A stretch of 64,000 nt of DNA, taken from contig JAFYZU010000024.1 in NCBI GenBank assembly GCA_017548565.1, forward strand, positions 26,284 to 90,283. Reading direction: 5' to 3'. Both the position numbers and the translations under genes were made by a program. The notes beneath the pieces were generated by a model. It was given only the letters and a program-made list of their open reading frames with translations, was not told where the DNA came from and did not search any database. Below are positions 8,363 through 18,573 of the stretch, in pieces; position 1 is the stretch's first letter; the number at the start of each line of letters is the position of its first letter. Source of the DNA: Treponema sp. GTDB lineage: Bacteria > Spirochaetota > Spirochaetia > Treponematales > Treponemataceae.

Positions 8363-8998
8363 TTATTTAGAATAGAACTCAACTACGAGCTGTTCTTTAA
8401 TATCGGCTAAATCAGTAATTTCATCACGACGTGGATCTGCGGTATAAGTGCCTTTTACAGCATCTACATCTACAGTTACCCAAGGCATGTTTCCTGATTT
8501 TGAAATTTCATTTAATGCTTCTTGAACCAAAGAAAGTCTCTTACTCTTTTCTTTAATTTCAATTACATCACCTGCTTTTACTTCGTAAGCTGGAATATTT
8601 ACAGCCTTACCGTTTACAAGTACATGACCATGTCTTACCAGCTGGCGTGACTGATTTCTTGATACTGCAAAGTGCATTCTGTAAACAACATTGTCCAGAC
8701 GTCGTTCAAGCAAACGAATAAAGTTTTCACCTGTTACACCTGACATACGAGAAGCATTATCATAAGTAAGACGGAACTGTTTTTCAAGTAATCCGTACAT
8801 ACGACGAAGCTTCTGTTTTTCAGCGAGCTGAATACCATATTCACTCTTTTTACCACCACGAGCCTTTGGATCTTTTCCAGGAGCTCCACGTTTTTTGTTC
8901 AAAGGACATTTATCGCTTGTACAGCGTGCACCCTTTAACATTAATTTTCTCTGTTCTGCACGACACATGCGGCAAACAGGACCTGTATATCTTGCCAT
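8363..8998 (-). CDS. rpsD: 30S ribosomal protein S4
   Basis: 211 residues. A primary 16S rRNA-binding protein and, in E. coli, the translational repressor of the alpha operon. It keeps the zinc-binding form: CRMC near 9-12 and CTSDKC near 26-31. The S4 RNA-binding domain follows (RLDNVVYRMHFAVSRNQSRQLVRHGHVLVNG). It sits 14 nt past rpsK and 15 nt before rpoA. If S4 regulates the operon here, the leader before rpmJ is the natural target. Confidence 0.98.
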   Translation of the reverse strand: MARYTGPVCRMCRAEQRKLMLKGARCTSDKCPLNKKRGAPGKDPKARGGKKSEYGIQLAEKQKLRRMYGLLEKQFRLTYDNASRMSGVTGENFIRLLERRLDNVVYRMHFAVSRNQSRQLVRHGHVLVNGKAVNIPAYEVKAGDVIEIKEKSKRLSLVQEALNEISKSGNMPWVTVDVDAVKGTYTADPRRDEITDLADIKEQLVVEFYSK

Positions 8999-9012
8999 AT
9001 TTCCTGATCTCC

Positions 9013-9393
9013 TTACATGCGACGTGTTTTTCTAGGACGACAACCGTTATGTGGAATTGGAGTTACATCAGAAATTGATTTTACCTTCAACCCTAACTGG
9101 CCTAAAGAACGGATTGCATTTTCACGACCCATCCCTGGTCCCTTAACGAATACGTGAACTTCACGCAAGCCGTAGCTTGCTGCTTTCTGTACTGCTGCTT
9201 CTGCAACAGACTGTGCTGCAAACGGAGTAGATTTTTTTGCTCCGCGGAAACCAAGTCCACCTGAAGAAGCCCATGCAAGAGCATTTCCCTTCAAGTCTGT
9301 AATAGTTACAATAGTGTTGTTGAAAGTAGCCTGAATATAAACGTTACCTTCATATACACTCTTTTTTTCCTTTCGTTTTTTAACGACAGCCAT
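9013..9393 (-). CDS. rpsK: 30S ribosomal protein S11
   Basis: 126 residues. Platform protein of the small subunit. [32 protein letters not shown] and the C-terminal [15 protein letters not shown] are typical and the length is normal. Spacing to rpsM is 15 nt. Confidence 0.98.
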   Translation of the reverse strand: MAVVKKRKEKKSVYEGNVYIQATFNNTIVTITDLKGNALAWASSGGLGFRGAKKSTPFAAQSVAEAAVQKAASYGLREVHVFVKGPGMGRENAIRSLGQLGLKVKSISDVTPIPHNGCRPRKTRRM

Positions 9394-9408
9394 TATTTAT
9401 CCTCCGCC

Positions 9409-9777
9409 TTATGCCTTTTTCTTATTAGCAACGGTCTTCTTCTTACCCTTACGAGTACGAGAATTTGTACGAGTTCTCTGACCACGTACTGGAAGACCTC
9501 TCTTGTGGCGCAGACCACGATAGCAGCCAATATCAATAAGTCGTTTAAGATTAAGACCGATTTCAGAACGAAGACGACCTTCTACCTTATACTTCTTGTC
9601 GATAATATCACGAATTTTTGCCAGTTCATCCTGAGTAAGATCGTTAGCCATTTTTGCCGGATCAATCTTAGCTTCTTCGCAAATTTTCTTTGCAGTTGAA
9701 CGGCCGATACCATAAATGTAAGTTAATGCGATATCAACATGTTTGTTAGGGATATCAACTCCCGCAATTCGAGCCAT
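9409..9777 (-). CDS. rpsM: 30S ribosomal protein S13
   Basis: 122 residues. Head protein that contacts the P-site tRNA and the L5 bridge. [20 protein letters not shown], the helix-hairpin-helix [12 protein letters not shown] and the basic tail [19 protein letters not shown] are standard. It follows rpmJ by 17 nt. Confidence 0.98.
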   Translation of the reverse strand: MARIAGVDIPNKHVDIALTYIYGIGRSTAKKICEEAKIDPAKMANDLTQDELAKIRDIIDKKYKVEGRLRSEIGLNLKRLIDIGCYRGLRHKRGLPVRGQRTRTNSRTRKGKKKTVANKKKA

Positions 9778-9794
9778 CTGTTTCTCCTTAAGCC

Positions 9795-9908
9795 TTAGCC
9801 CTGTCTCTGTTTATGTTTAGGGTTTGTACAAATGATACGGATAATACCATTTCTTTTTATAACCTTACACTTATCACAGATAGGTTTTACACTGGTTCGT
9901 ACTTTCAT
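9795..9908 (-). CDS. rpmJ: 50S ribosomal protein L36
   Basis: 37 residues: [20 protein letters not shown], then [16 protein letters not shown]. The zinc ligands Cys-x2-Cys, Cys and His of the C+ form are all present (C11, C14, C27, H32). It is the first gene of the alpha operon after a 123-bp gap from secY, with GGGGG 8 nt upstream of the ATG. adk, map and infA, often found here, are absent. Confidence 0.96.
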   Translation of the reverse strand: MKVRTSVKPICDKCKVIKRNGIIRIICTNPKHKQRQG

Positions 9909-9931
9909 AAAAAGCCCCCATGAGAATATTT

Positions 9932-9980
9932 GTCCTGCTGAATCTTTCAGCACCTCGCAATGAGAGACAATTCAGCAGAC
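9932..9980 (-). promoter_or_regulatory. Stem-loop leader before rpmJ with alternative pairings
   Basis: In minus-strand RNA GTCTGCTGAAT (9970-9980) can pair with ATTCAGCAGGAC (9932-9943), with one bulge. The second arm can instead form a shorter hairpin GCTGAA/TTCAGC (9937-9951). The two pairings exclude each other and end just above the ribosome binding site of rpmJ. A site of S4 autoregulation is plausible, but only by analogy with E. coli. Confidence 0.45.
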
Positions 9981-9983
9981 GAT

Positions 9984-9992
9984 ATAATATCA
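9984..9992 (-). promoter_or_regulatory. Candidate extended -10 promoter of the alpha operon
   Basis: Minus strand TGATATTAT fits the extended -10 pattern TGnTATTAT. No good -35 is seen 16-18 bp upstream. Transcription would begin at the 5' edge of the rpmJ leader hairpin. A 10-bp inverted repeat, ATGAGAATAT, flanks the whole region (9920-9929 and 9994-10003). Confidence 0.35.
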
Positions 9993-10031
9993 CATATTCT
10001 CATATCTTTTCTACTAATATTCACAAAATTT

Positions 10032-11366
10032 TTACAAACTTCGTGACCTGATTTTGCCCTTCTTTGTAAGTCCTTCATGATGATGCATTTTAAGAAGTGC
10101 TTCAACCTGACTCATTGTATCCAGATCTACGCCGACAAGAATAATAAGTGAAGTACCACCCATCAACATTGCTACCGACTGTGGGAAATGGAATAAATGC
10201 TGAATAACTGTTGGAATAATAGCTATTGCAGCAAGGAACAATGAACCTGGTAATATAAGTCTATTCAATATTTTTGTTAAATATTCTTCTGTTTTGTCTG
10301 GACGTACACCCGGAATGGAGCCGCCGTTTTCACGGATGTTTTTTGCAATTTCTGTAGGGTTCAGGGTAACCTGAGTGTAGAAGTATGCAAAAAAGACGAT
10401 AAGAAGAACAAGCAAAATATTATACCAGATACCACTTGAATCGAGAACTCTGGCAAGAGTACCAATCCAAGGTTTTGCATTTGCACCTTTACCGAAAGAC
10501 TGAATCAGCTGTAATGGTAAAGTAAGAATTGAGCTGGCAAAAATCAAAGGAATTACATTTGAAGGATTAATCTTAAATGGAATGTATGTACTCTGTCCGC
10601 CATACATTTTTCTTCCTACGACACGTTTTGCATAATGAACAGGGATTTTTCTCTGTCCAGATTCCTCAATAATTACAAGTGCAATAATTGCAATTAACAT
10701 TATAACTACAAGAATAACGAAAACTAACTGTACCTGACCTGCCTGAACTGCTTTAATCAGTTCACTGATTGCGCTAGGCAATCTGGCAACGATACCAGCG
10801 AAGATCATCATTGAAATGCCGTTTCCAATACCACGAGCCGTAATCTGATCTCCAAGCCAAATAGTAGCCATAGAACCTGTTGTTACAGTTAAAATTGCCA
10901 GTGCTTTAAAAGCAACCGGATTATCTATAAGAACACATCCAGGGATATTATTTGCGTAAACTGTAATTCCCCAGGACTGAACGGCACAAACAATAATTGT
11001 TCCAATACGAATGTACTGAGCAATTTTTCTCTGACCTCCGTCTTCCTGAGAAATTCTCTTAAGACTTGGGAAGATAATTACAGCAAGCTGCATAATAATC
11101 TGAGTAGAAATATATGGCATTACACCAAGCATGAAAATAGAGAAACGTGAGAATGCACCTCCAACGAAGAAGTCCATATAACTTGCGAATGCATTATCAC
11201 TACTATTTGCAGCCTCCTTAAAATAGTTAAGAAGAACGTTAGCATCGATTCCAGGAATAGTGATAACACTACCCAATCTGTACACTGCAAGAATAAGCAG
11301 TGTAAAGAACAATCTGCTTCTAAGTTCTTTAACTTTAAACATATTTACTATTGGATTGCTTGCCAT
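10032..11366 (-). CDS. secY: Preprotein translocase channel SecY
   Basis: 444 residues with about ten membrane helices. Forms the SecYEG channel for export of the many lipoproteins in this genome. Seen: N-terminal KELRSRLFFTLLILAVYRLGS, the plug-region FVGGAFSRFSIFMLGVMPYI, and the cytoplasmic loop GQRKIPVHYAKRVVGRKMYGG with conserved basics that bind SecA and the ribosome. It sits 14 nt after rplO, and a 123-bp regulatory gap separates it from rpmJ. secE lies 23 kb upstream in the same supercluster. Confidence 0.98.
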   Translation of the reverse strand: MASNPIVNMFKVKELRSRLFFTLLILAVYRLGSVITIPGIDANVLLNYFKEAANSSDNAFASYMDFFVGGAFSRFSIFMLGVMPYISTQIIMQLAVIIFPSLKRISQEDGGQRKIAQYIRIGTIIVCAVQSWGITVYANNIPGCVLIDNPVAFKALAILTVTTGSMATIWLGDQITARGIGNGISMMIFAGIVARLPSAISELIKAVQAGQVQLVFVILVVIMLIAIIALVIIEESGQRKIPVHYAKRVVGRKMYGGQSTYIPFKINPSNVIPLIFASSILTLPLQLIQSFGKGANAKPWIGTLARVLDSSGIWYNILLVLLIVFFAYFYTQVTLNPTEIAKNIRENGGSIPGVRPDKTEEYLTKILNRLILPGSLFLAAIAIIPTVIQHLFHFPQSVAMLMGGTSLIILVGVDLDTMSQVEALLKMHHHEGLTKKGKIRSRSL

Positions 11367-11380
11367 CGTTGTCTCCGCTT

Positions 11381-11860
11381 CTATTTATCGCTTTCTTTTG
11401 CTGCTTCAATTATTTTTACTGAGCCGCCAGCTTTTTCTATTTTTGCTTTTGCTGATTCAGATACCTTATCAACAACAACATTAAGTTTCTTTTTAATGTC
11501 GCCATTACCAAGTACCTTAACAAGAGAAGCTGTTTTTTTAGAAATGAAACCTTTTTCGATCAATGCTTCTTTATTGATTGTAGCACCATCATCGAATTTA
11601 GCTTCAAGCTGTTCAACATTGATACAAACATATTCTTTCTTAAAAGGATAATTAGAGAAACCTTTGTGAGCAATACGTCTGTAAAGAGGCATCTGTCCGC
11701 CTTCAAAACCGATGTATGTTTTACCACCAGATCTTGACTGCTGACCTTTATTACCTTTACCGGCTGTTGTACCGAGTCCAGAAGATGAACCGCGTCCAAC
11801 ACGCTTTGGTTTTACATTAGCCCCCTGAGGAGCGCTAAGGATTGGATTATATTCTGCCAT
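11381..11860 (-). CDS. rplO: 50S ribosomal protein L15
   Basis: 159 residues from MAEYNPILSAPQGAN. GAGGAG lies 8 nt before this ATG; a longer frame from 11875 would run back into rpmD. Family features are KRVGRGSSSGLGTTAGKGNKGQ and the basic glycine-rich core GGQMPLYRRIAHKGF. It helps fold 23S rRNA and is 1 nt from rpmD. Confidence 0.97.
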   Translation of the reverse strand: MAEYNPILSAPQGANVKPKRVGRGSSSGLGTTAGKGNKGQQSRSGGKTYIGFEGGQMPLYRRIAHKGFSNYPFKKEYVCINVEQLEAKFDDGATINKEALIEKGFISKKTASLVKVLGNGDIKKKLNVVVDKVSESAKAKIEKAGGSVKIIEAAKESDK

Positions 11861-11861
11861 T

Positions 11862-12050
11862 TTAGATCTCCTCAACTTTTACTAAGTGTGAAACGCTGGC
11901 AACCATTCCAAGAATTGCATCATTTGCAGTAAGAACATTAGAAGAATGAATCTTCTTAAGACCAAGACTGCGTACTGTTGCAACCTTATCTGGTTTCTGA
12001 CCAATAACACTTCTAATTAATGTAACTTTAATCTGTTTTGCTTTAGCCAT
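11862..12050 (-). CDS. rpmD: 50S ribosomal protein L30
   Basis: 62 residues with KVTLIRSVIGQKPDKVATVRSLGLKKIHSS, the bacterial short form. It lies 3 nt after rpsE and 1 nt before rplO. Confidence 0.96.
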   Translation of the reverse strand: MAKAKQIKVTLIRSVIGQKPDKVATVRSLGLKKIHSSNVLTANDAILGMVASVSHLVKVEEI

Positions 12051-12053
12051 ACA

Positions 12054-12569
12054 TTAACCCCACAACTCATCAAGAGTTTTACCTCTGTTTGCAGCAACCT
12101 TTTTTGCATCCATTATTTTAGCAATTGCATCAAAAGTAGCGCGAACTACGTTTACTGCAGAGTTTGATCCCAAAGATTTAGACTGGATGTCTGTGGCACC
12201 AGCAGCTTCCATGATGGCACGAACTGTACCACCGGCGATAATTCCTGTACCGGAACAAGCTGGTTTTACCAGAACTTCAGAACTCTTATATTTACCAGTA
12301 ACTTCATGTGGTAATGTACCATTCTTTAATGGAACAAATACAAGATTTCTCTTTGCTTTATCAATACTCTTTTTAATAGCTTCAGATACGTCATTAGCTT
12401 TACCAAGACCATATCCTACACGACCTTTTTCATCACCAACAACAGTAAGTGCAGAGAATGACATACGGCGACCGCCCTTTACAGTCTTGCAGGTTCTGTT
12501 GAGAGTTACGAGTTTTTCTACGAACTCTTTCTCTTTTGGTTCTTTATCAAAGTTTTTCTGATGTTCCAT
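12054..12569 (-). CDS. rpsE: 30S ribosomal protein S5
   Basis: 171 residues. Decoding-fidelity protein. The double-stranded-RNA-binding-like part RTCKTVKGGRRMSFSALTVVGD and the second domain GTGIIAGGTVRAIMEAAG are complete. The loop near VKGGRR, where spectinomycin-resistance changes occur in other bacteria, looks unaltered. Confidence 0.98.
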   Translation of the reverse strand: MEHQKNFDKEPKEKEFVEKLVTLNRTCKTVKGGRRMSFSALTVVGDEKGRVGYGLGKANDVSEAIKKSIDKAKRNLVFVPLKNGTLPHEVTGKYKSSEVLVKPACSGTGIIAGGTVRAIMEAAGATDIQSKSLGSNSAVNVVRATFDAIAKIMDAKKVAANRGKTLDELWG

Positions 12570-12577
12570 AATTTCTC

Positions 12578-12940
12578 CTAGAATTCGATTCCGGCTTTGC
12601 GGGCACCATCAGCGAGAGCTTTAACAACACCATGGTATAAATAACCATTTCTGTCGAAAACAACCTTAGAGATTTTCTTATCCTTAAGGCGTGCACCTAA
12701 AGCTTCACCAAGTTTTGCAGCACCATCAATATTAGGTTTGATGCCTGCAAATTCTTTTTCCATTGTTGAAATAGAAGCTAAAGTCTTTCCTTCATCATCA
12801 TTAATAACCTGAACTGAAAGATTTTTGTTACTTCGTGTAACTGACATTCTTGGTCTTTCGGCTGTACCATAAACTGACTTACGAATGTGAATCTTTCTGT
12901 GCAAGCGCTTTCTGTTTTTGTCGTTCATTTTCTTAAACAT
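12578..12940 (-). CDS. rplR: 50S ribosomal protein L18
   Basis: 120 residues. Binds 5S rRNA with L5 and carries it into the central protuberance. [19 protein letters not shown] and the C-terminal [22 protein letters not shown] are typical. The start MFKKMNDKN is kept because AAGGTG lies 9 nt before this ATG; MNDKN, four codons later, is the alternative. Confidence 0.97.
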   Translation of the reverse strand: MFKKMNDKNRKRLHRKIHIRKSVYGTAERPRMSVTRSNKNLSVQVINDDEGKTLASISTMEKEFAGIKPNIDGAAKLGEALGARLKDKKISKVVFDRNGYLYHGVVKALADGARKAGIEF

Positions 12941-12951
12941 ATAGCTTCACC

Positions 12952-13491
12952 TTATTTAACACCAGTCTTACCAACTTTGCGTCGGATAACTTCGTCTTCA
13001 TAACGAATACCCTTTCCTTTGTAAGGTTCAGGTTTTCGTAATTTACGAATCTGAGAACAAAATTCACCAACTAACTGCTTGTCAATTCCTGCAACAGTAA
13101 CTTTTCCGTCTGGAGTTGTAGTTACAGTCAAACCTTCAGGAATGATTGCAATATAGTCACTTGAATAACCAAGGTTCATTACAAGTTCTTTACCTTTTAC
13201 TTCTGCACGATAACCGACACCGTTAATAACCATTGTCTTTGAGAAACCGTCTGTAACACCTTTTACCATGTTACTGATAAGACTTCTGTAAAGACCATGA
13301 TAAGCGTTAGTCTGTTTAGAAGAATCTTTTGTAGTAAGGACAACGTTTGTTCCTTCTACTTTAATTTCTATTTCCTGATGATAATTCTGTTTAAGTTCGC
13401 CTTTTGGACCTTTTACAGAGATTACACCATTATCAGTATTGATTGTTACACCTGCCGGGATAGCAACAGGAAGTTTACCTACTTTAGACAT
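12952..13491 (-). CDS. rplF: 50S ribosomal protein L6
   Basis: 179 residues with the two duplicated L6 folds. The second ends in the signature [22 protein letters not shown], which binds near the sarcin-ricin loop. Normal length; 11 nt from rplR and 15 nt from rpsH. Confidence 0.98.
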   Translation of the reverse strand: MSKVGKLPVAIPAGVTINTDNGVISVKGPKGELKQNYHQEIEIKVEGTNVVLTTKDSSKQTNAYHGLYRSLISNMVKGVTDGFSKTMVINGVGYRAEVKGKELVMNLGYSSDYIAIIPEGLTVTTTPDGKVTVAGIDKQLVGEFCSQIRKLRKPEPYKGKGIRYEDEVIRRKVGKTGVK

Positions 13492-13506
13492 ATCTTCCTC
13501 CTCCTA

Positions 13507-13905
13507 TTACCAGATTGTACAAACCAATTCACCGCCAACCTGCTTTTCTGTTGCTTTCTTACCTGTAGTAACTCCAGAAGAAGTTGAAACGATGATTGTA
13601 CCATAACCGTTATAAACACGTGGTAAATCTTTGTAACCAGAATAAACCCGGCGGCCAGGTGTAGAAATTTTCTGAACACCATGAATAACCGGATTATTAT
13701 CATCATCATATTTCAAGAAAATACGGATAGTTGTTTTTCCATCTTCCTGAACCTTTTTAAAATTCTTGATGTATCCTTCTGTTTTGAAAATCTTTACGAT
13801 TTCAAGTTTAAGTTTTGAAGCAGGAACATCTACTTTCTCGTGGCGGGCCATAGCCGCATTACGAACCTTTGTGAGCATATCTGCTACTGGATCTGATGCA
13901 CTCAT
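13507..13905 (-). CDS. rpsH: 30S ribosomal protein S8
   Basis: 132 residues. Central-domain organiser of 16S rRNA and, in E. coli, repressor of the spc operon by binding at the L5 start. [13 protein letters not shown] and the C-terminal [23 protein letters not shown] are conserved. Confidence 0.98.
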   Translation of the reverse strand: MSASDPVADMLTKVRNAAMARHEKVDVPASKLKLEIVKIFKTEGYIKNFKKVQEDGKTTIRIFLKYDDDNNPVIHGVQKISTPGRRVYSGYKDLPRVYNGYGTIIVSTSSGVTTGKKATEKQVGGELVCTIW

Positions 13906-13914
13906 TTCTATCTC

Positions 13915-14100
13915 CTACCAACTTGATTTTGTAACGCCAGGAAGCTGGCCTTCACTTGCTAATTTACGGAAACAAAGACGACACATCTTGAACTTTCGTA
14001 AATATCCGCGCGGACGTCCGCAAATCTGACAGCGATTATATTCGCGTGTTGCATACTTCTGTTTGCGGCTCTGTTTAATAATCATTGATTTCTTTGCCAT
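13915..14100 (-). CDS. rpsN: 30S ribosomal protein S14, zinc-binding type
   Basis: 61 residues from [29 protein letters not shown] and CRLCFRK give the two CxxC pairs of the short zinc form (type Z). The frame stays open to 14172, but the extension lies in rplE and has no family support. It lies between rplE (7 nt) and rpsH (9 nt). Confidence 0.97.
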   Translation of the reverse strand: MAKKSMIIKQSRKQKYATREYNRCQICGRPRGYLRKFKMCRLCFRKLASEGQLPGVTKSSW

Positions 14101-14107
14101 ACTAAAC

Positions 14108-14659
14108 CTACTTTCGGAATGGCATGTTGAACTTTGTAAGAAGTGCTTTTGCTTCAGCATCTGAATCGGCACTAGTTACGATTGTTATATTCATACCAGC
14201 AATTTTTACAACTTTATCGAAGTCAATTTCTGGGAATATAAGCTGTTCAGTAATACCAAGAGAGAAATTGCCATGACCATCAAAACCTGTAGGTTTGATT
14301 CCACGGAAATCCTTAACACGTGGGAAAGCAACATTGATGAGACGATCAAGGAATTCATACATGATATCTCCACGCAATGTTACCATTGCACCCACTTCAT
14401 TACCCTCACGAAGTTTGAAGTTAGCGATACTCTTCTTAGCCTTAGTTTTAACAGCTTTCTGACCTGTAATTGTTGTCAAGTCAGTTACTGCGGCATCAAG
14501 GAGTTTCTTATTTGTGAGAGCTTCACCAACACCCATGCTGACTACAATTTTCTTGATTGCAGGAATCTGCATGCAAGATTTGTAGCTGAACTCTTTCATA
14601 AGAGCTGGGGCGATTTCGTCTTTATAGACTTTCTTAAGCCGAGGTACGTAATTTGCCAT
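14108..14659 (-). CDS. rplE: 50S ribosomal protein L5
   Basis: 183 residues from [15 protein letters not shown]. Binds 5S rRNA and the P-site tRNA. Core motifs are [34 protein letters not shown] and [11 protein letters not shown]. The start overlaps the rplX stop by one base (TAATG), a coupling signal; a longer start at 14677 would lie in rplX. Confidence 0.97.
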   Translation of the reverse strand: MANYVPRLKKVYKDEIAPALMKEFSYKSCMQIPAIKKIVVSMGVGEALTNKKLLDAAVTDLTTITGQKAVKTKAKKSIANFKLREGNEVGAMVTLRGDIMYEFLDRLINVAFPRVKDFRGIKPTGFDGHGNFSLGITEQLIFPEIDFDKVVKIAGMNITIVTSADSDAEAKALLTKFNMPFRK

Positions 14660-14973
14660 TACAATGCATCTCCACATTTACGGCAGACGCGAACTTTTTT
14701 GTCGCCGTCAATTTTATAACCAATTTTTGTAGGACCGCATTTTTTACATACGATTGCTACATTTGAAATATTAAGAGGAGCTTCAATCTCAGCGATACCG
14801 CCCTGATCCTGCTGACTCTTCTTTCTCATTGCTTTTTTAACAATGTTTACACCAGACACTATAACTGCATCTTTTTTAAGGATAACGCGGACAACTGTTC
14901 CTCTTTTACCCTTATCTTTTCCAGCAATTACCTGTACTGTATCATCTTTACGGATTTTTGATTTTGTTAACAT
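14659..14973 (-). CDS. rplX: 50S ribosomal protein L24
   Basis: 104 residues. Early assembly protein with a KOW motif: [21 protein letters not shown]. The C-terminal half adds two CxxC pairs (CKKCGP and CRKCGD), a zinc-binding feature common in several bacterial L24 proteins. Confidence 0.97.
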   Translation of the reverse strand: MLTKSKIRKDDTVQVIAGKDKGKRGTVVRVILKKDAVIVSGVNIVKKAMRKKSQQDQGGIAEIEAPLNISNVAIVCKKCGPTKIGYKIDGDKKVRVCRKCGDAL

Positions 14974-14983
14974 TTCATTCTCC

Positions 14984-15352
14984 TTAAAGAACCTCTGGAG
15001 CCAATGATATAATCTTCATAAAGTCCATATCACGAAGCTCACGAGCTACAGGTCCAAAAATACGTTTTCCTTTTGGATTCTTACTGTCATCAACAATAAC
15101 ACAAGCGTTATCATCAAAACGGATGTAAGTTCCATCTGGACGACGGTATTCTTTAGCTTGGCGTACAATTACTGCCTTTTCAATAGAACCCTTTTTAATA
15201 GTAGAAGTAGGGATAGCATCCTTTACTGCTACAACCACGATGTCGCCGATACCTGCGTATCTACGGTGTGAACCGCCGATAACTTTGATACACTGAACAA
15301 TTTTTGCTCCGGAGTTATCAGCAACTGTCATACAAGATTGCATCTGAATCAT
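14984..15352 (-). CDS. rplN: 50S ribosomal protein L14
   Basis: 122 residues. [20 protein letters not shown], the basic [21 protein letters not shown] and the C-terminal [22 protein letters not shown] are family signatures. It forms an intersubunit bridge and the RsfS contact site. Confidence 0.98.
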   Translation of the reverse strand: MIQMQSCMTVADNSGAKIVQCIKVIGGSHRRYAGIGDIVVVAVKDAIPTSTIKKGSIEKAVIVRQAKEYRRPDGTYIRFDDNACVIVDDSKNPKGKRIFGPVARELRDMDFMKIISLAPEVL

Positions 15353-15372
15353 AATTCTAAACTCCTTAAAAA

Positions 15373-15648
15373 TTATTTAGCGCGTTCAACGATTTCTGCA
15401 AGACGCCAGCACTTGTTTTTGCTTAATGGTCTGCATTCAACAATACGCACTGTATCACCTACATGAGCATCATTATTTTCATCATGAGCCATGTATTTCT
15501 TAGTTCTAGTTACATATTTCTTGTAAAGACGGTCCATCTTTTTAGTTTTGATTGTAACAACGATTGTTTTATCCATCTTTTCAGAAGTTACAAGACCTAA
15601 AAATGAACGCTTAGCATTCTTTACAGTCTGAACAGTATTATTTTCCAC
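15373..15648 (-). CDS. rpsQ: 30S ribosomal protein S17
   Basis: 91 residues. OB-fold protein binding 16S helix 11: [18 protein letters not shown], then [25 protein letters not shown]. The N-terminal 11 residues are an ordinary extension; 10 nt from rpmC. Confidence 0.97.
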   Translation of the reverse strand: MENNTVQTVKNAKRSFLGLVTSEKMDKTIVVTIKTKKMDRLYKKYVTRTKKYMAHDENNDAHVGDTVRIVECRPLSKNKCWRLAEIVERAK

Positions 15649-15658
15649 GGTTCAGCTC

Positions 15659-15871
15659 CTATTTATTCTCTCCGGCGAGTTCTTTCTGCCGGATGAACGT
15701 ATTAAGGCGAGCGATTTCTCGACGCATTGTACGTTTCTGTATTGGGTTATCTACATGAGAAATCACCATTTTAAAACGGAGATCCATGTATTCCTTCTTA
15801 AGCTCGTTTCTTTTAGCAACTAGTTCTTTATAAGACAGTTCTTTATCATTTTTCTTCTTTGAATTAGCCAT
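15659..15871 (-). CDS. rpmC: 50S ribosomal protein L29
   Basis: 70 residues. The coiled-coil helical protein at the exit tunnel: LSYKELVAKRNELKKEYMDLRF and then ARLNTFIRQKE. The 11-residue basic start is variable in the family. Confidence 0.96.
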   Translation of the reverse strand: MANSKKKNDKELSYKELVAKRNELKKEYMDLRFKMVISHVDNPIQKRTMRREIARLNTFIRQKELAGENK

Positions 15872-15881
15872 CTTATTCCTC

Positions 15882-16301
15882 CTAGTCTTTTGTTGGCTTA
15901 TAAACTATTTTTGTAAGAACTGGAAGCTTATCGCCGGCAAGTTCAAGAGCTCTGTGAGCCAACTTGAGGTCAACGCCACCAACTTCAAACAAAATCATAC
16001 CAGGTTTGATAACAGCTGCCCAATGATCAGGAGCACCCTTACCCTTACCCATACGAACTTCGGCAGGTTTCTTTGTGATCGGCTTATCCGGGAAGATACG
16101 AATCCAAACCTGACCTTTACGTTCCAACTTACGGTTAATAGCAACACGGGCTGCTTCAATTACACGTGCATCAAGCCATGTTGGTTCCATTGCAACTAAT
16201 GCAATTTCTCCGAAGTCGATATTATTATCACGAGTCGCATTTCCTTTTTCACGACCGCGCTGCACCTTACGGTGAATTACTCTTTTTGGACTTAATGGCA
16301 T
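15882..16301 (-). CDS. rplP: 50S ribosomal protein L16
   Basis: 139 residues. [20 protein letters not shown], then WVRI-type [23 protein letters not shown] and [24 protein letters not shown]. It lies near the A-site and peptidyl transferase centre. Only 3 nt from rpsC. Confidence 0.98.
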   Translation of the reverse strand: MPLSPKRVIHRKVQRGREKGNATRDNNIDFGEIALVAMEPTWLDARVIEAARVAINRKLERKGQVWIRIFPDKPITKKPAEVRMGKGKGAPDHWAAVIKPGMILFEVGGVDLKLAHRALELAGDKLPVLTKIVYKPTKD

Positions 16302-16304
16302 ATA

Positions 16305-17048
16305 CTAACTCCTTGCCTTTTTAGCAGAATCAGCACCATCAGTCTTTTCAGCAGCCTGACGAGTTGTACGTCTTGGCTTCTTAACAAGCTGACCAGCGTC
16401 TTCGTTATGATCTACACCATAGTTCATACCGTTATAAACCCATACTTTAACACCGATTTTACCGTATGTAGTAGGAGCTGCGTATGTACCATAGTCAATG
16501 TCTGCACGAAGTGTGTGAAGAGGTACTCGTCCTTCCTTGTGTTCTTCTGTACGAGACATATCTGCACCGCCGAGACGACCACTAAGACGAACTTTAACAC
16601 CCTGCGCACCTGCACGCATAGCATTGCTAACTGCCTGTTTCATTGCCTTACGGAATGAACCTCGACCAGAAAGCTGACGACCAATGTTCTGAGCGATTAA
16701 AGTAGCGTTCAATTCAGCACGCTTGATTTCCTTAATCTTAATCTGAACTTTCTTAGTCAACTGTTTCTGGATATCAGCACTTATCTTTTCGATAGATGCA
16801 CCTTTTACACCAATAATAACACCAGGGCGAGCTGTGTGAATTACAATTGTAACACGCTGTGGATGGCGTACAATTTCAATTTCAGCTATATCAGCATTTT
16901 TACATTCAGGAAGCTCAGAAACCATCTTACGGATTTTGATATCTTCAAGAACTAAATCTGCATATTCACGTGGATCTGCATACCAGCGTGACTGCCATGT
17001 TTTGTTTACACCTAAGCGTAAACCGATAGGATTAACTTTCTGTCCCAC
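16305..17048 (-). CDS. rpsC: 30S ribosomal protein S3
   Basis: 247 residues. [20 protein letters not shown]; a KH domain with [14 protein letters not shown], the GxxG loop that holds mRNA at the entry channel; then [25 protein letters not shown] and a basic tail. The tail ([15 protein letters not shown]) is variable. It overlaps nothing and is 1 nt from rplV. Confidence 0.98.
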   Translation of the reverse strand: MGQKVNPIGLRLGVNKTWQSRWYADPREYADLVLEDIKIRKMVSELPECKNADIAEIEIVRHPQRVTIVIHTARPGVIIGVKGASIEKISADIQKQLTKKVQIKIKEIKRAELNATLIAQNIGRQLSGRGSFRKAMKQAVSNAMRAGAQGVKVRLSGRLGGADMSRTEEHKEGRVPLHTLRADIDYGTYAAPTTYGKIGVKVWVYNGMNYGVDHNEDAGQLVKKPRRTTRQAAEKTDGADSAKKARS

Positions 17049-17049
17049 T

Positions 17050-17406
17050 TTATTCCCCCGCCTTCTCGTCTACGATGACGGTAATATGACACATACGTTT
17101 AAGCAACTGATCTGCACGACCACGTGCGCGGAACCATACTCTCTTCAGTCTTGGACCTTCATCGATTCTGATTTCTTTAACGTAAAGCATATCTTCATCT
17201 AACTTGCTGTTCAAATTAAGTGCATTTGAAGCTGCTGACTTTAATGTAGCGCTTAACAAATCTGCACCCTTCTGAGGCATATTAGCCAAAATTGCCATTG
17301 CTTCCGAATAGGACTTTCGTTTAATTACATTAGCAACAGGACGAACCTTTGTTGGTGATGCAATAAGGAATTTTGTAGTGGCTACATAACCTTTGTTTTC
17401 AGCCAT
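17050..17406 (-). CDS. rplV: 50S ribosomal protein L22
   Basis: 118 residues from [20 protein letters not shown] lies upstream of this ATG. Helix-rich globular part ([17 protein letters not shown]) and the tunnel-lining beta hairpin end in [22 protein letters not shown]. The hairpin, where macrolide-resistance changes arise elsewhere, has no deletion. Confidence 0.97.
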   Translation of the reverse strand: MAENKGYVATTKFLIASPTKVRPVANVIKRKSYSEAMAILANMPQKGADLLSATLKSAASNALNLNSKLDEDMLYVKEIRIDEGPRLKRVWFRARGRADQLLKRMCHITVIVDEKAGE

Positions 17407-17422
17407 AATATCCACCTATACA

Positions 17423-17704
17423 TTAAGCCTTACCGGCTGTTTTATCTGAACCACCATGACCCTTGAATGTACGAGTTGGTGCAAATTCACCAAGCTTGTG
17501 ACCAACAAGGTTTTCTGTAATATATACAGGAATCCATGATTTACCATTATAAACAGAAATAGTATTACCTACCATTTCCGGGATTATTGTAGAGCAGCGA
17601 GAATATGTTTTAATCATTTTCTTGTCTGCTTCTTTATTCATTGCCTGAACCTTTTTGTAAAGTGATTTTTCTACAAAAGGTCCTTTTTTAACAGATCTTG
17701 ACAC
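17423..17704 (-). CDS. rpsS: 30S ribosomal protein S19
   Basis: 93 residues. [19 protein letters not shown], then [23 protein letters not shown] and [17 protein letters not shown]. Head protein that pairs with S13. Complete and typical. Confidence 0.98.
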   Translation of the reverse strand: MSRSVKKGPFVEKSLYKKVQAMNKEADKKMIKTYSRCSTIIPEMVGNTISVYNGKSWIPVYITENLVGHKLGEFAPTRTFKGHGGSDKTAGKA

Positions 17705-17721
17705 GATTATCTCCTCGCCAA

Positions 17722-18546
17722 CTATTTCTTACGACGGCTAACAATAAACTTACTGGTAGTCTTTCTCTTGTTACGAGTCTGGTATCCTTTACAAGGCTGT
17801 CCCCAAGGAGTAACAGGATTGCGTCCTTTACCAGCACCTTCACCACCACCAAGCGGGTGATCAACAGGGTTCATTGCCATACCACGAACTGTAGGGCGTA
17901 CACCCATCCATCGTCTGTGTCCGGCTTTACCAAGCTTAACATTCATGTGTTCTTCGTTTCCTACAACACCGATTGTTGCATAGCATTTTCCGTTGATTTT
18001 TCTCATTTCACTTGAAGGCAAGCGAACGATAACGTAATCACCTTCACTACCGGCAATCATAGCACTTGCACCTGCAGAACGAACAAGCTGACCGCCCTGA
18101 CCAAGTGTCAATTCAATGTTATGAATTGTAAAACCTACAGGTATTTTATTAAGTGGAAGTGCATTTCCAACTGTTGGAACTGCATTATCACCAGACATGA
18201 TTTTCTGTCCTACCTGCAAACCTTTTGGTGCAATGATATATCTTTTGTCACCATCAGCATAATAAATCAAAGCAATATTAGCACTTCTGTTTGGATCGTA
18301 TTCAATTGATTTTACGGTTCCAGGAATTCCGTGCTTATCACGCTTAAAATCTATATCTCGATAGCGTCTCTTGTGTCCGCCGCCCTGATGACGTACAGAA
18401 ATACGACCACCAGCTCCACGACCGGCATGAGACTTCTTTCCTGACACTAATGTTTTCTCGGGTCTATCAGTTGTCAGTTCATCACGACACAAGTCTACAC
18501 GTCCACGTGTACCAGGTGTCATCGGCTTAAATACTTTAAGAGCCAT
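17722..18546 (-). CDS. rplB: 50S ribosomal protein L2
   Basis: 274 residues. Needed for subunit joining and peptidyl transfer. [40 protein letters not shown] and, near the C-terminus, [21 protein letters not shown] with the conserved histidine. Length is normal. Confidence 0.98.
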   Translation of the reverse strand: MALKVFKPMTPGTRGRVDLCRDELTTDRPEKTLVSGKKSHAGRGAGGRISVRHQGGGHKRRYRDIDFKRDKHGIPGTVKSIEYDPNRSANIALIYYADGDKRYIIAPKGLQVGQKIMSGDNAVPTVGNALPLNKIPVGFTIHNIELTLGQGGQLVRSAGASAMIAGSEGDYVIVRLPSSEMRKINGKCYATIGVVGNEEHMNVKLGKAGHRRWMGVRPTVRGMAMNPVDHPLGGGEGAGKGRNPVTPWGQPCKGYQTRNKRKTTSKFIVSRRKK

Positions 18547-18573
18547 TTTGTATCCCCTTAATTTCTACCAGTC

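Noticed and set aside
13297..14719. Several plus-strand frames of 80-150 residues in the spc operon
   Set aside because: All lie opposite conserved ribosomal protein genes and lack independent signals.
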